From Thiomonas delicata (GTDB lineage: Bacteria > Pseudomonadota > Gammaproteobacteria > Burkholderiales > Burkholderiaceae_C): a stretch of DNA of 64,000 nt. Below the pieces are notes generated by a model, which was not told the DNA's origin, ran no database searches, and saw only the letters and a list, made by a program, of their open reading frames with translations. Numbering within the stretch: position 1 is the stretch's first letter; every line of letters starts with the position of its first letter. Position numbers and translations under genes: made by a program. Below are positions 41,440 through 52,179 of this stretch, piece after piece. The stretch spans positions 854,425-918,424 of the forward strand of contig NZ_LT592171.1 in assembly GCF_900088825.1 (NCBI RefSeq), given 5' to 3'.

Positions 41440-43230
41440 TCACTGCATGAACTGCAGGGAGGCGAGATTCGCGTACAGCCCGCCACGGGCCATGAGTTCA
41501 GCATGTGTGCCCATGTCGATGATGCGTCCGCGGTCCATCACCACGATGCGGTCGGCGCGCTGCACAGTGGCGAGTCGATGGGCGATGACGAGGGTGGTGC
41601 GCCCCTGCATGGCTTGTTCGAGCGCGGCCTGCACAGCCCGTTCGCTTTGCGCGTCGAGCGCGCTGGTGGCTTCGTCCAGCAACAGCAGCGGGGCGTTCTT
41701 CAGAATGGCGCGGGCGATGCTGATGCGCTGGCGCTGTCCGCCGGACAGGCGCACGCCGCGTTCGCCCAGATAGGTGTGGTAGCCCTGCGGCAGTTCGCGG
41801 ATGAATCCGTCCGCCTGTGCCGCGCGGGCGGCCTCGATCACCTCGTGGTCGGTGGCCTCGGGCCGGCCGTAGCGGACGTTGTCCATCGCGCTGGCGGAAA
41901 AGATGACGGCGTCCTGCGGCACCAACCCGATGCGCCCGCGCAGTTCGGCCAGACTGGCGTGATCGGTGCGCACGCCGTCGACGCTCACCGCGCCGTGCTG
42001 CGCGTCATAGAAGCGCAGCAACAGTTGCAGCACCGTGGTCTTGCCCGCGCCGCTGGGACCGACGAGGGCGACGGTTTCGCCGGGCTCCATGCGCAGCGAA
42101 AAATCGTCCAGCGCCGGTTGCTCCGGGCGCGAGGGGTAGGTGAAGCGGACATGGGCGAATTGCACTGCCGATCCCCCGGGCGCGGGCGCCAGGGGCTGCG
42201 GCTGCAGCGGGTCGGTCACGGGCGAACGCTCCGCGAGCAGTTCCATCAGGCGCTCGGTGGCGCCCGCGGCGCGCAGCAGATCGCCGAAGACTTCGGCCAG
42301 GGTCGCGGCGGATCCGGCCACCAGGCCGATGTACAGCACGGTCTGACCCAGCGTGCCCGCGCTCATGCGGCCCTCGACCACGGCCACCGTGCCGAGATAC
42401 AGGCCATAGATGAGCGCACCGAACAGCGCGACGATGACAAAGGCGGTCAGCAAGGCGCGCATGCGGCTGCGCCGCACGGCCGTGGCGAAGGCGGCCTCGG
42501 CGGCGTCGCGAAAGCGGCGGGCTTCGTCCGCTTCGCGCGTGTAGCTCTGCACCGTCGGCACAGCGTTGAGAACCTCGGCGGCGATGGCGCTGGAGTCGGC
42601 GACCCGGTCCTGGCTGGCGCGCGACAATCGCCGCACCCGCCGGCCGATGGCCACGGCGGGCAGCACCACGAGCAGGATGACGGCCACGACGGTGAGCATC
42701 AGGCGCGGGCTGGTGGCCACCAGCATGACCATGCCGCCCAGGAACACCACGGCATTGCGCAGCCCCATCGACAGGCTGGACCCCACGACGGTCTGCACCA
42801 GGGTGGTGTCGGTCGTCAGGCGCGACAGCACCTCGCCGGTCTGCGTGCTTTCGAAGAACTGCGGGCTTTGCCCCAGCACATGGGCGTAGACCCGGCTGCG
42901 CAGATCGGCCGTGACCCGCTCGCCCAGCCAGCTCACCATGTAGTAGCGCGCCGCCGAGAAAAGGCCCAGCAGCACGGCGAGCCCGAAGAGCCCGGCGAAA
43001 TGGATGCCCAGGGCTGCGCCCTTGCCGCCGGCGGCCGGATGGAGCAGGCCGCCGTCGATCAGCCAGCGCAGTGCGAGCGGGAAGCTCAGGGTGCTGCCCG
43101 CGGCGAGCAGCAGGAACAGCAAGGCAAGCGCGATGCGGGCGCGATACGGGCGCAGGAAAGGCAGCAACTGGCGCAGCGAGCCCAGGGTGCGCTTGCCGGC
43201 CAGGGCGGGGAAGGATGGGGTATCGGCCAT
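41440..43230 (-). CDS. ABC exporter, fused permease-ATPase (ABCB/MsbA-like)
   Basis: A 596-aa half-transporter. Six membrane helices span about residues 25-325, then a nucleotide-binding domain with Walker A GPSGAGKTT (near 395), Q-loop VPQDAVIFSA, signature LSGGQRQRI (near 500), Walker B LLLLDEATSALD and the H-loop Asn-Ala-His equivalent VIAHRLATV. It would act as a homodimer exporting a lipid or hydrophobic compound. The family is often annotated MsbA-like or multidrug; the substrate is not predictable. It is the first chromosomal gene right of the island and divergent from uvrA. Confidence 0.88.
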   Translation of the reverse strand: MADTPSFPALAGKRTLGSLRQLLPFLRPYRARIALALLFLLLAAGSTLSFPLALRWLIDGGLLHPAAGGKGAALGIHFAGLFGLAVLLGLFSAARYYMVSWLGERVTADLRSRVYAHVLGQSPQFFESTQTGEVLSRLTTDTTLVQTVVGSSLSMGLRNAVVFLGGMVMLVATSPRLMLTVVAVILLVVLPAVAIGRRVRRLSRASQDRVADSSAIAAEVLNAVPTVQSYTREADEARRFRDAAEAAFATAVRRSRMRALLTAFVIVALFGALIYGLYLGTVAVVEGRMSAGTLGQTVLYIGLVAGSAATLAEVFGDLLRAAGATERLMELLAERSPVTDPLQPQPLAPAPGGSAVQFAHVRFTYPSRPEQPALDDFSLRMEPGETVALVGPSGAGKTTVLQLLLRFYDAQHGAVSVDGVRTDHASLAELRGRIGLVPQDAVIFSASAMDNVRYGRPEATDHEVIEAARAAQADGFIRELPQGYHTYLGERGVRLSGGQRQRISIARAILKNAPLLLLDEATSALDAQSERAVQAALEQAMQGRTTLVIAHRLATVQRADRIVVMDRGRIIDMGTHAELMARGGLYANLASLQFMQ

Positions 43231-43326
43231 GCCGCATCCTAGCCCGTGCCTGTCGCCGGCGACGGATGCCAGCCATCAATTCCCCAGCCCAGCCGGCTCA
43301 CGCGGCGGCTGCGTATAGTGCTGTGC

Positions 43327-46300
43327 ATGACCGCACGCGACCCCATTGACCCCGTCCAAGACCTTGCCGCCATCCAGATCCAGGGGGCGCGGCAGAACAA
43401 TCTGAAGAACCTCGATCTGGACATCCCGCTCGGGCAGATCGTCGTCGTCACCGGAGTCTCGGGGTCCGGCAAGAGTTCGCTCGTGTTCGACACCGTCTAT
43501 GCCGAAGGCCAGCGGCGCTATGTCGAGACCTTCTCGCCCTACGCGCGTCAATTCCTCGACCGCATGGACCGGCCGCAGGTCGACCGCATCGGCGGCATTC
43601 TGCCGGCCATCGCCATCGACCAGACCAACCCGGTGCGCACCTCGCGCTCCACGGTGGGGACGATGACCGAACTGGCCGACCATCTCAAGCTGCTCTACGC
43701 CCGCAGCGCCCGCCTGTTCTGCCGGCAATGCGGGCAGGCGGTGCGGCGCGACAGCACAGCCAGCATCGCCGCCGATGTGTTCGCGCGCGCGGCGGCGGGC
43801 GACCCGCGCCTGGTGTTGACCTTCCCGGTGCGCATCCCCGCCGGCTTGCCCGAAACCGACGTGTTGCAGGGGCTCGCGGCGCAGGGCTACACACGCATCC
43901 ACGTTCGCGACGATGCGGTCCTGCACGTCGTGCAGGACCGTTTTCGCGCCGGCAACATCGAGGCCGCGCGCCTGGCCGAGGCCCTGGAATCGGCGCTGCG
44001 CCTGGGCGGTGGGCGCACCGCGGTGTGGCCGCTTGCGGAGGGCCATGTCGGCACCGAGACCGCCGCGCCGGCGTGGCGCTATTCGTCCGACCTGCACTGC
44101 GCGCATTGCGACATCGCCTACCGCGATCCCAGCCCGGGCTTGTTCAGTTTCAACTCGCCGGTGGGCGCCTGCGACACCTGCCGCGGCTTTGGCCGCACGC
44201 TGGGGGTCGACTGGGGCCTCGTGATTCCCGATGCGCGCAAGAGCCTCGGCCAGGGCGCCGTCAAGCCCTGGCAGACCGCCAGTTTCAAGGACGCGCAGAA
44301 GGACCTGGAGCGTCACGCCCCCGGGGCCGGCGTGCGCCTGGACGTGCCCTGGGGCGAACTGACCCAGGCCGAACGCGACTGGGTGATCGAGGGCGACCCG
44401 GGCTGGAAGGGGCAGTGGGAGAAGCAGTACTACGGCGTGCGCCGTTTTTTCGACTGGCTGGAAACCCGCACCTACAAGATGCATGTGCGCGTGCTGCTGT
44501 CCAAGTACCGCAGCAGCAGCCTGTGCCCGGCCTGCGGTGGTGCGCGCCTCAAGCCCGAGGGCTTGTTGTGGCGCGTCGGAAGCCGCGAGGCGGCGGATGC
44601 CGCCCTGGCGGGCCGCCCGCGCTTTCGCCCCGCGGGCGCGACGTGGGGCGAGCCCGCCATGCAGGCCATGCCGGGGCTGTGTCTGCATGACGTGATGCAA
44701 CTGCCGGTGGCGCGTGCGCAGGATTTCTTCACCACGCTGGAGCACGAGCCGGGAGCCGATTCCGCGACCCGGCTGCTGCTCGACGAGATCCGCGCCCGCC
44801 TGCGCTATCTGCTGGACGTGGGACTGGGCTACCTGACGCTCGACCGGCAGTCGCGCACGCTTTCGGGCGGCGAGGTGCAGCGCATCAACCTCACCACCGC
44901 GCTCGGCACTTCGCTCACTCAGACCCTTTTCGTGCTCGACGAGCCGTCCATCGGCCTGCACCCGCGCGACCTGCATCGCCTGAATGGCGTGATGCGGGGC
45001 CTGAAGGACGCCGGCAATTCGCTGCTGGTGGTCGAGCACGACCCGCAGGTGATGCTCGCGGCCGACCATCTGATCGAACTCGGGCCCGGCGCCGGCGAAC
45101 ACGGCGGCGAGCTCGTGTTCCAGGGCGACCTCGCCGGCTTGCGCCTGGCGAACACCCTCACCGGAGCCTATCTGCGCGGCGAGCGGCGGGTGCAACCCGA
45201 CCGTGCCCCGCGCCGCCCGAGCGAGGACGCGACGGGTCGGCTCACCGCGCCCAGGCTCATCCTGGAAGGCGCGCGGGAACACAACCTGCGCGGGGTCACC
45301 GCCGAATTTCCGCTGCGTGCCATGGTGGCCGTCACCGGCGTATCGGGCTGCGGCAAGTCCACCTTGGTGGGCGATGTGCTGTACCCGGCGCTGGCGCGCG
45401 CGCTCGGCAAAACCGCGCCCGAGCCCGGCCTTCACGACCGCCTGCTGGGCGCCGAGCAGGTGGCCGACGTGGTGTTCGTCGACCAGTCGTCCATGGGCAA
45501 GACGGCGCGTTCCAACCCGGTGAGCTTCGTCGGTGCCTTCGACGCCCTGCGCAAGCGCTTCGCCGCGCTGCCGGCGGCGCAGCAGCGCGGTTACACCGCG
45601 GGAACATTCAGCTTCAACAGCGGCGAGGGCCGTTGTCCGACCTGCGGGGGTTCGGGCTTCGAACACGTGGAGATGCAGTTTCTCTCCGACGTCTATCTGC
45701 GCTGTCCCGACTGCGACGGCAGGCGCTACCGCGCCGAGGTGCTGGAGTTGAAGTTGACGCTGGCCGACGGCAGAAAGTTGAACATCGCCGACGTGCTCGA
45801 ACTCACGGTGGCCGAGGCGCTGGCGGTTTTCGCATCCGATCGCGACCTGATGCCGGGGCTCAAGGCGCTGCAGGCTGTCGGCCTCGATTACCTGCGCCTG
45901 GGCCAGCCCACGCCCACGCTGTCGGGCGGCGAGGCCCAGCGGCTCAAGCTCGCGGCCTTTCTGGCCGAAGCCCGCAAGACGGCCGGGCGCGGCGCGCGCA
46001 AGGGCAGTCTCTATCTGCTGGACGAACCCACCACCGGCCTGCACTTCGACGACATTGCCAAGCTGCTGCGGGCCCTGCACGAATTGGTGGACGCCGGCAA
46101 CAGCGTGGTGCTGATCGAGCACAACCTGGACGTGATCGCCGCGGCCGACTGGGTCATCGACCTCGGCCCCGAGGGGGGCGACGCCGGCGGCCAGATCCTG
46201 GTCGCCGGCACGCCGGCGGTGGTCGAAGCTTGCGCGGCATCGCATACCGGACGGGCGCTGGCGGCGTATCGCGGGCAGGTGGGAGCGGGCGTCATGCACG

Positions 46301-49035
46301 GCCTTCTCCCCGCTCCGGCACAACCCTACGCCAGCAACGATGCGCAAATCATGCAGGCCGCCGAGGAGACAGGCGCCTATCTCGCGCAAGCCATGCGGCG
46401 CGGCCGCGAGGGTTTCATCGCCATACGCCACGCGCGCGAGCACAACCTCAAGAACATCGACGTGGACCTGCCGCGCGGCAGCATGACGGTGATTACCGGG
46501 GTGTCCGGGTCCGGCAAGAGTTCGCTGGCGTTCGACGTGCTGTTCAGCGAGGGGCAGCGGCGCTATCTGGAGTCGATCAACGCCTACGCCCGCCAGTTCG
46601 TGCAGCCGCCGCCGCGGCCCGACGTCGACGCCATCTTCGGCATCCCGCCCACGGTGGCCATCGCCCAGCGCACCAGCCGCGGCGGGCGCAAGAGCACGGT
46701 GGGCACGCTGACCGAAACCCACCAGTTCATGCGCCTGATCTATGCCAAGCTCGGCACGCAGTACTGCCCGGACTGCGCCGTGCCCATCGCTCCGCAGAGC
46801 GAGGACGCCATCGTCGCCCAGCTCATGCGCGAGCTGCGCGACCAGCGCGTCGGCCTGATGGCTCCGCTGGTGGTGCAGCGCAAGGGGGTGTACACCGAAC
46901 TTGCGCAGTGGGCCGCCAAGCGCGGACACACGCATCTCTGGGTGGACGGCCTGTTCCTGCCTACCGACCCCTGGCCGCGTCCGGACCGGTTCCGCGAGCA
47001 CGACATCTCCGTGCCTTTGGGTGAAGTGCAGCTGGCACCCGAGGACGAGGCGCGTTTGCGTGGCCTGGTGCGCGAAGCCGTGCAACTCGGCAAGGGCGTG
47101 GTGCAGGTGGTGTGGCCGCTGGACGCGCTGCACCGCGCGATGGCCGCGGGCGACGTGGTCGGCGCGCATGCCGGGCTCAAGCTGCGCCAGTTCAGCACAC
47201 GCCGCGCCTGTCCGGTGTGCGCGCGCAGCTTCCCGGAGTTGGACCCGCGCCAGTTTTCCTACAACTCATCGGCCGGCTGGTGTCCGACCTGTTTCGGCAC
47301 CGGCCAGCATCTGCCCGGCTTCAGCGCCGAGCAAAGCGGGGAGGAGGGCGCCTGGCGCGAGGCGGGGGCGGATGGTGCCGAGGATCAGCCATGCCCCGAC
47401 TGCGGCGGTGCGCGCCTGAATGCCGTGTCGCGCGCAGTGCGTTTCCGCGATCTATCGATCACCCAGCTCGCCGCCATGCCGGTGAACCGCGCGCGCGACT
47501 GGTTCGATGCCCTCGTGCCCGACGCGCGCGAGCAGGCCGTGGCGCGCGACGTGCTGACGGAAATCGGCGCCCGGCTGACCTTCCTGCAGCGCGTGGGGCT
47601 GGGTTATCTGGCGCTGGACCGCGCAGCGCCCACGCTGTCGGGCGGCGAGGCGCAGCGCATCCGCCTCGCGGCGCAGCTCGGCAGCAATCTGCGCGGCGTG
47701 GCCTACGTGCTCGACGAACCGACCATCGGCCTGCACCCGCGCGACAACATGCGCCTGCTGGATGCGCTGGACGCCTTGCGCGCGCGCGGCAACACCCTGG
47801 TGGTGGTCGAGCACGACGAGGACACCATGCGCCGCGCCGACGCCATCCTCGACATCGGCCCCGGCGCCGGCAGTCAGGGCGGCCAGGTGGTGGCGCAGGG
47901 CAGCCTGGCGGAATTGATGCGTCATCCCGAGTCCCTCACCGCGCGCTATCTGCGCGAGCCCCTGCGCCACCCGCTGCGGCCGCGGCCACAGACCACGCCG
48001 GCCACCGCGGCGCTGGAGGTGTATGGCGCGCATCTCCACAACCTGCACGATGTCGACGTGCGTTTCCCGCTCGCGCGGCTGTCGGTGATCACCGGCGTGT
48101 CGGGGTCGGGCAAGTCCAGCCTCGCGCGTGGCGTGCTCTACGCCAGCAGCCGTGCCCTGCTGGCTGGCGAAGGCGCTCCGGTCGGCTGCAGGGCATTGCT
48201 GGGCCTGGGCGCCGTGGAGCGGGTGCTGGAGGTGGACCAGACGCCCATCGGCAAGACTCCGCGCTCCTGTCCCGCCACCTATGTCGGCATTTGGGACGAC
48301 ATTCGCCGCCTGTTCGCCGACGCCACCGAGGCGCGCATGCGCGGTTTCGCCGCCGGCCGTTTCTCCTTCAACACGGGCCCGGGACGCTGCCCGACCTGCG
48401 ATGGCCAGGGCGCGGTGCGGGTGGAAATGAACTTCCTGCCCGACGTGATTCAGCCTTGCGACGATTGCGCCGGCCTGCGCTTCAACCCGGAAACCCTGCA
48501 GGTGAAGCTGCGCGGCCAAAGTGCGGGCGACGTGCTGAACATGAGCGTGGATGCGGCGCTGGCGTTCTTTTCGGCGCATCCCCGCATCACGCGCGCCTTG
48601 CAGCTGCTGCAGGACGTGGGCCTGGGCTATCTGCGTCTGGGCCAGCCCAGCCCGCAGTTGTCCGGCGGCGAGGCGCAGCGCCTGAAGCTCGTCACCGAGC
48701 TGGCCACAGCCGCCGCGCGACCGACGCTTTACGTGCTCGACGAGCCCACGGTCGGCCTGCACATGGCCGACGTCGGGAAGCTCATCCTCGTGCTGCTGCG
48801 CCTGGCCGACGCCGGGCACACGGTCGTGGTGGTCGAGCACAACCTGGACGTGATGGCCTCGGCCGACTGGATCGTCGATCTCGGTCCGGAGGGCGGTACG
48901 GAGGGCGGCCGGCTGGTGCATCAGGGGCCGCCGATGGACTATGCGGCCGAGCGAGGCGCTGCGGGACACACGGCGCGAGCGCTCGGCGCCTTCCTGCGTG
49001 AGCGCTCGCGCGCGAATCAGCCGACCGGCGCGTAG
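43327..49035 (+). CDS. Double-length UvrA-like excinuclease ATPase (tandem fusion)
   Basis: A 1902-aa protein, twice the usual UvrA length (about 940 aa). Two UvrA-like halves (about 1-1010 and 1030-1902) each carry two ABC modules. Four Walker A loops are visible: GVSGSGKSS near residues 43, 1058 and 1588 and GVSGCGKST near 671. ABC signatures of the LSGGE(V/A)QR type recur, and zinc-binding CxxC pairs are present ([26 protein letters not shown]). UvrA dimers scan DNA for damage in nucleotide excision repair, so this looks like a covalent dimer. Such long UvrA paralogues are known in some proteobacteria, and it is probably not the sole uvrA. Its 3' end overlaps the convergent GGDEF gene by 19 bp. 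Confidence 0.9.
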   Translation: MTARDPIDPVQDLAAIQIQGARQNNLKNLDLDIPLGQIVVVTGVSGSGKSSLVFDTVYAEGQRRYVETFSPYARQFLDRMDRPQVDRIGGILPAIAIDQTNPVRTSRSTVGTMTELADHLKLLYARSARLFCRQCGQAVRRDSTASIAADVFARAAAGDPRLVLTFPVRIPAGLPETDVLQGLAAQGYTRIHVRDDAVLHVVQDRFRAGNIEAARLAEALESALRLGGGRTAVWPLAEGHVGTETAAPAWRYSSDLHCAHCDIAYRDPSPGLFSFNSPVGACDTCRGFGRTLGVDWGLVIPDARKSLGQGAVKPWQTASFKDAQKDLERHAPGAGVRLDVPWGELTQAERDWVIEGDPGWKGQWEKQYYGVRRFFDWLETRTYKMHVRVLLSKYRSSSLCPACGGARLKPEGLLWRVGSREAADAALAGRPRFRPAGATWGEPAMQAMPGLCLHDVMQLPVARAQDFFTTLEHEPGADSATRLLLDEIRARLRYLLDVGLGYLTLDRQSRTLSGGEVQRINLTTALGTSLTQTLFVLDEPSIGLHPRDLHRLNGVMRGLKDAGNSLLVVEHDPQVMLAADHLIELGPGAGEHGGELVFQGDLAGLRLANTLTGAYLRGERRVQPDRAPRRPSEDATGRLTAPRLILEGAREHNLRGVTAEFPLRAMVAVTGVSGCGKSTLVGDVLYPALARALGKTAPEPGLHDRLLGAEQVADVVFVDQSSMGKTARSNPVSFVGAFDALRKRFAALPAAQQRGYTAGTFSFNSGEGRCPTCGGSGFEHVEMQFLSDVYLRCPDCDGRRYRAEVLELKLTLADGRKLNIADVLELTVAEALAVFASDRDLMPGLKALQAVGLDYLRLGQPTPTLSGGEAQRLKLAAFLAEARKTAGRGARKGSLYLLDEPTTGLHFDDIAKLLRALHELVDAGNSVVLIEHNLDVIAAADWVIDLGPEGGDAGGQILVAGTPAVVEACAASHTGRALAAYRGQVGAGVMHGLLPAPAQPYASNDAQIMQAAEETGAYLAQAMRRGREGFIAIRHAREHNLKNIDVDLPRGSMTVITGVSGSGKSSLAFDVLFSEGQRRYLESINAYARQFVQPPPRPDVDAIFGIPPTVAIAQRTSRGGRKSTVGTLTETHQFMRLIYAKLGTQYCPDCAVPIAPQSEDAIVAQLMRELRDQRVGLMAPLVVQRKGVYTELAQWAAKRGHTHLWVDGLFLPTDPWPRPDRFREHDISVPLGEVQLAPEDEARLRGLVREAVQLGKGVVQVVWPLDALHRAMAAGDVVGAHAGLKLRQFSTRRACPVCARSFPELDPRQFSYNSSAGWCPTCFGTGQHLPGFSAEQSGEEGAWREAGADGAEDQPCPDCGGARLNAVSRAVRFRDLSITQLAAMPVNRARDWFDALVPDAREQAVARDVLTEIGARLTFLQRVGLGYLALDRAAPTLSGGEAQRIRLAAQLGSNLRGVAYVLDEPTIGLHPRDNMRLLDALDALRARGNTLVVVEHDEDTMRRADAILDIGPGAGSQGGQVVAQGSLAELMRHPESLTARYLREPLRHPLRPRPQTTPATAALEVYGAHLHNLHDVDVRFPLARLSVITGVSGSGKSSLARGVLYASSRALLAGEGAPVGCRALLGLGAVERVLEVDQTPIGKTPRSCPATYVGIWDDIRRLFADATEARMRGFAAGRFSFNTGPGRCPTCDGQGAVRVEMNFLPDVIQPCDDCAGLRFNPETLQVKLRGQSAGDVLNMSVDAALAFFSAHPRITRALQLLQDVGLGYLRLGQPSPQLSGGEAQRLKLVTELATAAARPTLYVLDEPTVGLHMADVGKLILVLLRLADAGHTVVVVEHNLDVMASADWIVDLGPEGGTEGGRLVHQGPPMDYAAERGAAGHTARALGAFLRERSRANQPTGA

Positions 49036-50309
49036 AGCCGGATGCCGCTGCCGCCGCCGGCCTTGGCCAGGTACATGGCCTCATCGGCCTGACGCCGCAG
49101 GGTGTTGGCGTCCTGGGCGTGGCCGGGGAACAGGGCCACGCCGACGGAGGCATAGGCCAGGTCCGACAAGCCGGTGGCGTCGAACGCCGTCTGCACGCGT
49201 TCCAGCAAGGCCTGGGCCCGCTGGCCGGCCGCTTCGGGCTGGATGCCGGTGAGCAGCACGGCGAATTCGTCCCCGCCCATGCGCCCGGCGATGTCGCCCG
49301 GGGTGAGGAAGGCCAGGAGTTCCTGCCCCGCGGCCTGCAGCAGGCGGTCGCCCTGGGCATGGCCGTGGCGGTCGTTGACCTGCTTGAAGCGGTCGAGGTC
49401 GATGAACAGCAGCGCCGCCGTCTGCCTGCGCTCGGCCAGACCGGCGATGCGGGTGGGCAACTGGTCCAGGAAGGCGCGTCGGTTGTACAAGCCGGTGAGG
49501 CCGTCGCGTTCGGCGAGTTCGCGCATGCGCTGTTCGGCGGCGCGGCGGGCGCGAATGTCGCGCACCAGGGTCATGCGCAGGGTTTCGCCGTCGAATTGCA
49601 CATTGCGCCCGAGCACTTCCACGGGGATGTCGTAGCCCTCGCTGTGCCGCAGCGCGATCTCGTAAGGCCTGCCCTCGACTCCCTTGCTGATGTGGCCGAT
49701 CACGATATCGCGGTCGTCCGGGCTGACGAAGCCGATCGAGGGGCGCCCGATGACGTCTTCGGCGGCATGTCCCAGCAAGCGCGTGAGGGCCGGGTTGATG
49801 TCCACGATGATGCCGGCGCGCTGAAACACGATGCCCTCGGTGCTCGCATCCATGAAACGGTGGAGCCTCGCCATCGCCTCGTGCGCCATGCGCGCGGTGG
49901 CGCGAAAGCGCGTGATCTCGTGCATCAGCAGGCACAGTTCCCGCGCTGCGCCGCGATTCGCGTACCGCACCAGGTTCACGTCGAAATCGCGCATCTGGCC
50001 ATCCCGTGTGCGCAGGCCCAGGTCGACGATGCGTCCGCCGGCGCCATCCGGCGCGTCACGCTGCAGATGAGGTTCGATTTGCGCGAAGGTGGCGGGCTCG
50101 AAGATGTGCGGCAAGGCGAGGCCGATCATGGCCCCAGGGCTGGTCCCGAACAGGGCGGCGAAGGCGGTGTTGGCTTCGGTGCAGCGCTGGGTGGCGATGT
50201 TGAAACAGGCCATCGGGGTGGAGGATTGCCTGGCCACGGCGCCCATGCGTTCGCCGCCGGCTTGATCGGCCGGCACGGCATCGTCCTGTGTCGTTGTCGC
50301 TTCGGACAT
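49017..50309 (-). CDS. PAS-PAS-GGDEF diguanylate cyclase
   Basis: A 430-aa soluble protein. Two PAS domains (about residues 25-130 and 145-260, the second with GIIVDINPALTRLLGHAAEDVIGR) precede a GGDEF domain with RDGLTGLYNRRAF and the active-site loop MGGDEFAVL near residue 345. It should make cyclic-di-GMP in response to a ligand or redox signal sensed by the PAS domains. No RxxD inhibitory site was seen upstream of GGDEF. It converges on, and overlaps, the uvrA-like gene. Confidence 0.9.
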   Translation of the reverse strand: MSEATTTQDDAVPADQAGGERMGAVARQSSTPMACFNIATQRCTEANTAFAALFGTSPGAMIGLALPHIFEPATFAQIEPHLQRDAPDGAGGRIVDLGLRTRDGQMRDFDVNLVRYANRGAARELCLLMHEITRFRATARMAHEAMARLHRFMDASTEGIVFQRAGIIVDINPALTRLLGHAAEDVIGRPSIGFVSPDDRDIVIGHISKGVEGRPYEIALRHSEGYDIPVEVLGRNVQFDGETLRMTLVRDIRARRAAEQRMRELAERDGLTGLYNRRAFLDQLPTRIAGLAERRQTAALLFIDLDRFKQVNDRHGHAQGDRLLQAAGQELLAFLTPGDIAGRMGGDEFAVLLTGIQPEAAGQRAQALLERVQTAFDATGLSDLAYASVGVALFPGHAQDANTLRRQADEAMYLAKAGGGSGIRLYAPVG

Positions 50310-50716
50310 CCCCCACCCTCCCTATATCGGTCAGGGATCTCCGCCCCTGATACTCCAATTTGTATTCTGGGCGAGCCAGCATGCGGCGTGCGGCCTGGGA
50401 GATTCAAATAAGCGGGGAAAGCGTGAAGAATCGCACGAAACTTCGATCCCATTGCATCGAAGGAGGTTTGGTCAAGGTCCGTGGACCGGTATTCCCGGGC
50501 CGGTGCGGCGTGGCGTTCGAGGTTCGGCCCGAAGCCCGTTGAACGCCGCTGTTTTCCGTACATCGTGCAGCGAATCTTGCATTTCGAGACGGTGCCTTGT
50601 CACGGATTTGTCACGAGGAATTTGCACCATCGACGCAAACAAGACGAAGGGCTCGCGACGCTGCGCGCCCGCCTGCGCAAGGCCCGAATCAAGGAGGCAT
50701 TTCACCGGAGGTCTCC
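50310..50716. other. Intergenic region upstream of the MFS transporter
   Basis: This 407-bp region separates the divergent GGDEF and MFS genes. It holds a Pho-box-like direct repeat at 50597-50614. Short open frames exist but none has a family signature or a convincing ribosome binding site. Confidence 0.6.
50597..50614 (+). promoter_or_regulatory. Pho-box-like direct repeat
   Basis: TTGTCACGGATTTGTCAC: two identical heptamers TTGTCAC with an 11-bp period, matching the PhoB half-site layout (CTGTCAT-4 bp-CTGTCAT). It lies about 100 bp upstream of a phosphate-transporter-like MFS gene, the expected position for PhoB control. Inferred from one site. Confidence 0.55.
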
Positions 50717-52156
50717 ATGCAGACAGCACCCAGCACCATCTCGGCCACGCCCGACGTCGTCGATTCCCTGAACAACGCCCCGATCAGCTTTTTCCACCTG
50801 CGCGCCGCGTTCACCGCGGGCATGGGTTTTTTCACCGATGCCTACGATCTGTTCATCATCGGATCGGCGCTTGTCTACATCAAGCCGGCATGGCATCTGC
50901 ACAGCCACGACATCGCCCTGCTCGGCAGCATCTCGCTGGTGGCGGCCTTTCTCGGCGCCTTCGTGTTTGGCCGCCTGGCGGACCTCATCGGCCGCAAGCG
51001 CATCTATGGCCTGGAGGCGCTGCTGATGGTGATCGGCGCACTGGCTTGCGCGTTCGCCCCCAGCTTCATCTGGTTGCTGGCGTTCCGCGTGGTGCTGGGC
51101 TTCGGCATCGGCGGCGACTATCCGATGAGCGCGGTGCTGATGTCCGAATATGCCAATGCCAAGAAACGCGGGGCGCTGACCTCGCTGGTGTTCGGCATGC
51201 AGGGGTTGGGGCTGGCTTTCGGCCCGGTCGTGGCGCTGACGCTGGAAGCCTCGGGAATGCCGCCCGATTCGATCTGGCGCATCATGCTCGGCCTGGGCGC
51301 CCTACCGCCGTTGGCGGTGCTCTACCTGCGCCGCACCATGCCCGAGTCGCCGCGTTACAAAGCCCTGGTGCTCGGCCATGCGGACGAGGCTGCGCGCGAC
51401 ATGCGGGCCTATTCCTTCGGCCAGGTCCAGTCGGCCGGAGACAAGACGCAACCCCGGCGCATCGGCCTGATGGAGATGCTGCGCGACCGGCGCATGCTGC
51501 TGCTGATTCTGGGCACGGGCGGCGCCTGGTTTCTCAACGACTACGCCTTCTACGGCAACGCCATTTCCACGCCGGAAATCCTCAAGCTTCTGGCGCCGTC
51601 GTCGTCCACGCTCACCGGCAGCGCCTGGGCGCTGATCACGTTCGCGGTGTTCGCGATTCCCGGCTATCTGGCGTCGATCTTCTTCATGGATGCCATCGGT
51701 CATCGCCGCCTGCAGGTTCTCGGCTTCTCGGCCATGGCCATTTGCTTCGGGGCGATGGGGCTGCTGCCAGGCATCACCCACGAGGTTGCGCCGTTTCTCG
51801 TGCTTTACGGCGTGAGTTTTTTCTTCATCCAGTTCGGCCCGAATTGCACCACCTTCGTGATGCCGGCCGAGGTGTTTCCCACCAGCGTGCGCACCACGGG
51901 GCACGGATTCGCCGCCGGCATCGGCAAGTTCGGCGCCTTTGTCGGCACGTTCGTGTTTCCCTTGATCAGTGCCGCAGGCGGGGTCAAGGGCGCCATGCTG
52001 TTCTCGGCGGGGGTGTCGGTGCTGGGCGCCTTGTTGACACTGACAACGCTGCCCGAGCCCAGCGGCAAGACGCTTGAAGAGATCAGCGGCGAGCGCCCGG
52101 GCGCATCGGCACCGACCTGGTCGTCGCCGCAGGCGCAGGCAAGCGCGGCGAGCTGA
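50717..52156 (+). CDS. MFS transporter, phosphate:H+ symporter-like
   Basis: A 479-aa major facilitator with 12 hydrophobic segments. The N-terminal region (AGMGFFTDAYDLFIIGSAL), the A-loop FGRLADLIGRKRIYG, and GFGIGGDYPMSAVLMSEYAN resemble the phosphate:H+ symporter group (PHS). The second-half signature FFMDAIGHRRLQ and a FGPNCTTFVMPAEVFPTSVR stretch fit too. GGAGG lies 7 bp before the ATG at 50717. A Pho-box-like repeat upstream supports a phosphate role, although other organic-anion MFS members share these motifs. Confidence 0.8.
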   Translation: MQTAPSTISATPDVVDSLNNAPISFFHLRAAFTAGMGFFTDAYDLFIIGSALVYIKPAWHLHSHDIALLGSISLVAAFLGAFVFGRLADLIGRKRIYGLEALLMVIGALACAFAPSFIWLLAFRVVLGFGIGGDYPMSAVLMSEYANAKKRGALTSLVFGMQGLGLAFGPVVALTLEASGMPPDSIWRIMLGLGALPPLAVLYLRRTMPESPRYKALVLGHADEAARDMRAYSFGQVQSAGDKTQPRRIGLMEMLRDRRMLLLILGTGGAWFLNDYAFYGNAISTPEILKLLAPSSSTLTGSAWALITFAVFAIPGYLASIFFMDAIGHRRLQVLGFSAMAICFGAMGLLPGITHEVAPFLVLYGVSFFFIQFGPNCTTFVMPAEVFPTSVRTTGHGFAAGIGKFGAFVGTFVFPLISAAGGVKGAMLFSAGVSVLGALLTLTTLPEPSGKTLEEISGERPGASAPTWSSPQAQASAAS

Positions 52157-52179
52157 AGCACGCGGACCCGCGTGCTTCA
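52154..52179. terminator. Bidirectional hairpin containing both convergent stop codons
   Basis: TGAAGCACGCG pairs perfectly with CGCGTGCTTCA around a 4-nt loop. The MFS stop (TGA 52154-52156) and the miaA stop (complement of TCA 52177-52179) are the two outer ends of the stem. No T tract follows in either direction. Confidence 0.6.

Noticed and set aside
41254-43242. A 662-codon plus-strand open frame
   Set aside because: Antisense to the ABC exporter; His/Gln/Gly-rich with no motif.
43276-47169. A 1297-codon minus-strand open frame
   Set aside because: It lies antisense to the UvrA-like gene, whose motifs are unmistakable. Long antisense frames are common in high-GC DNA, and this one has no family signature.
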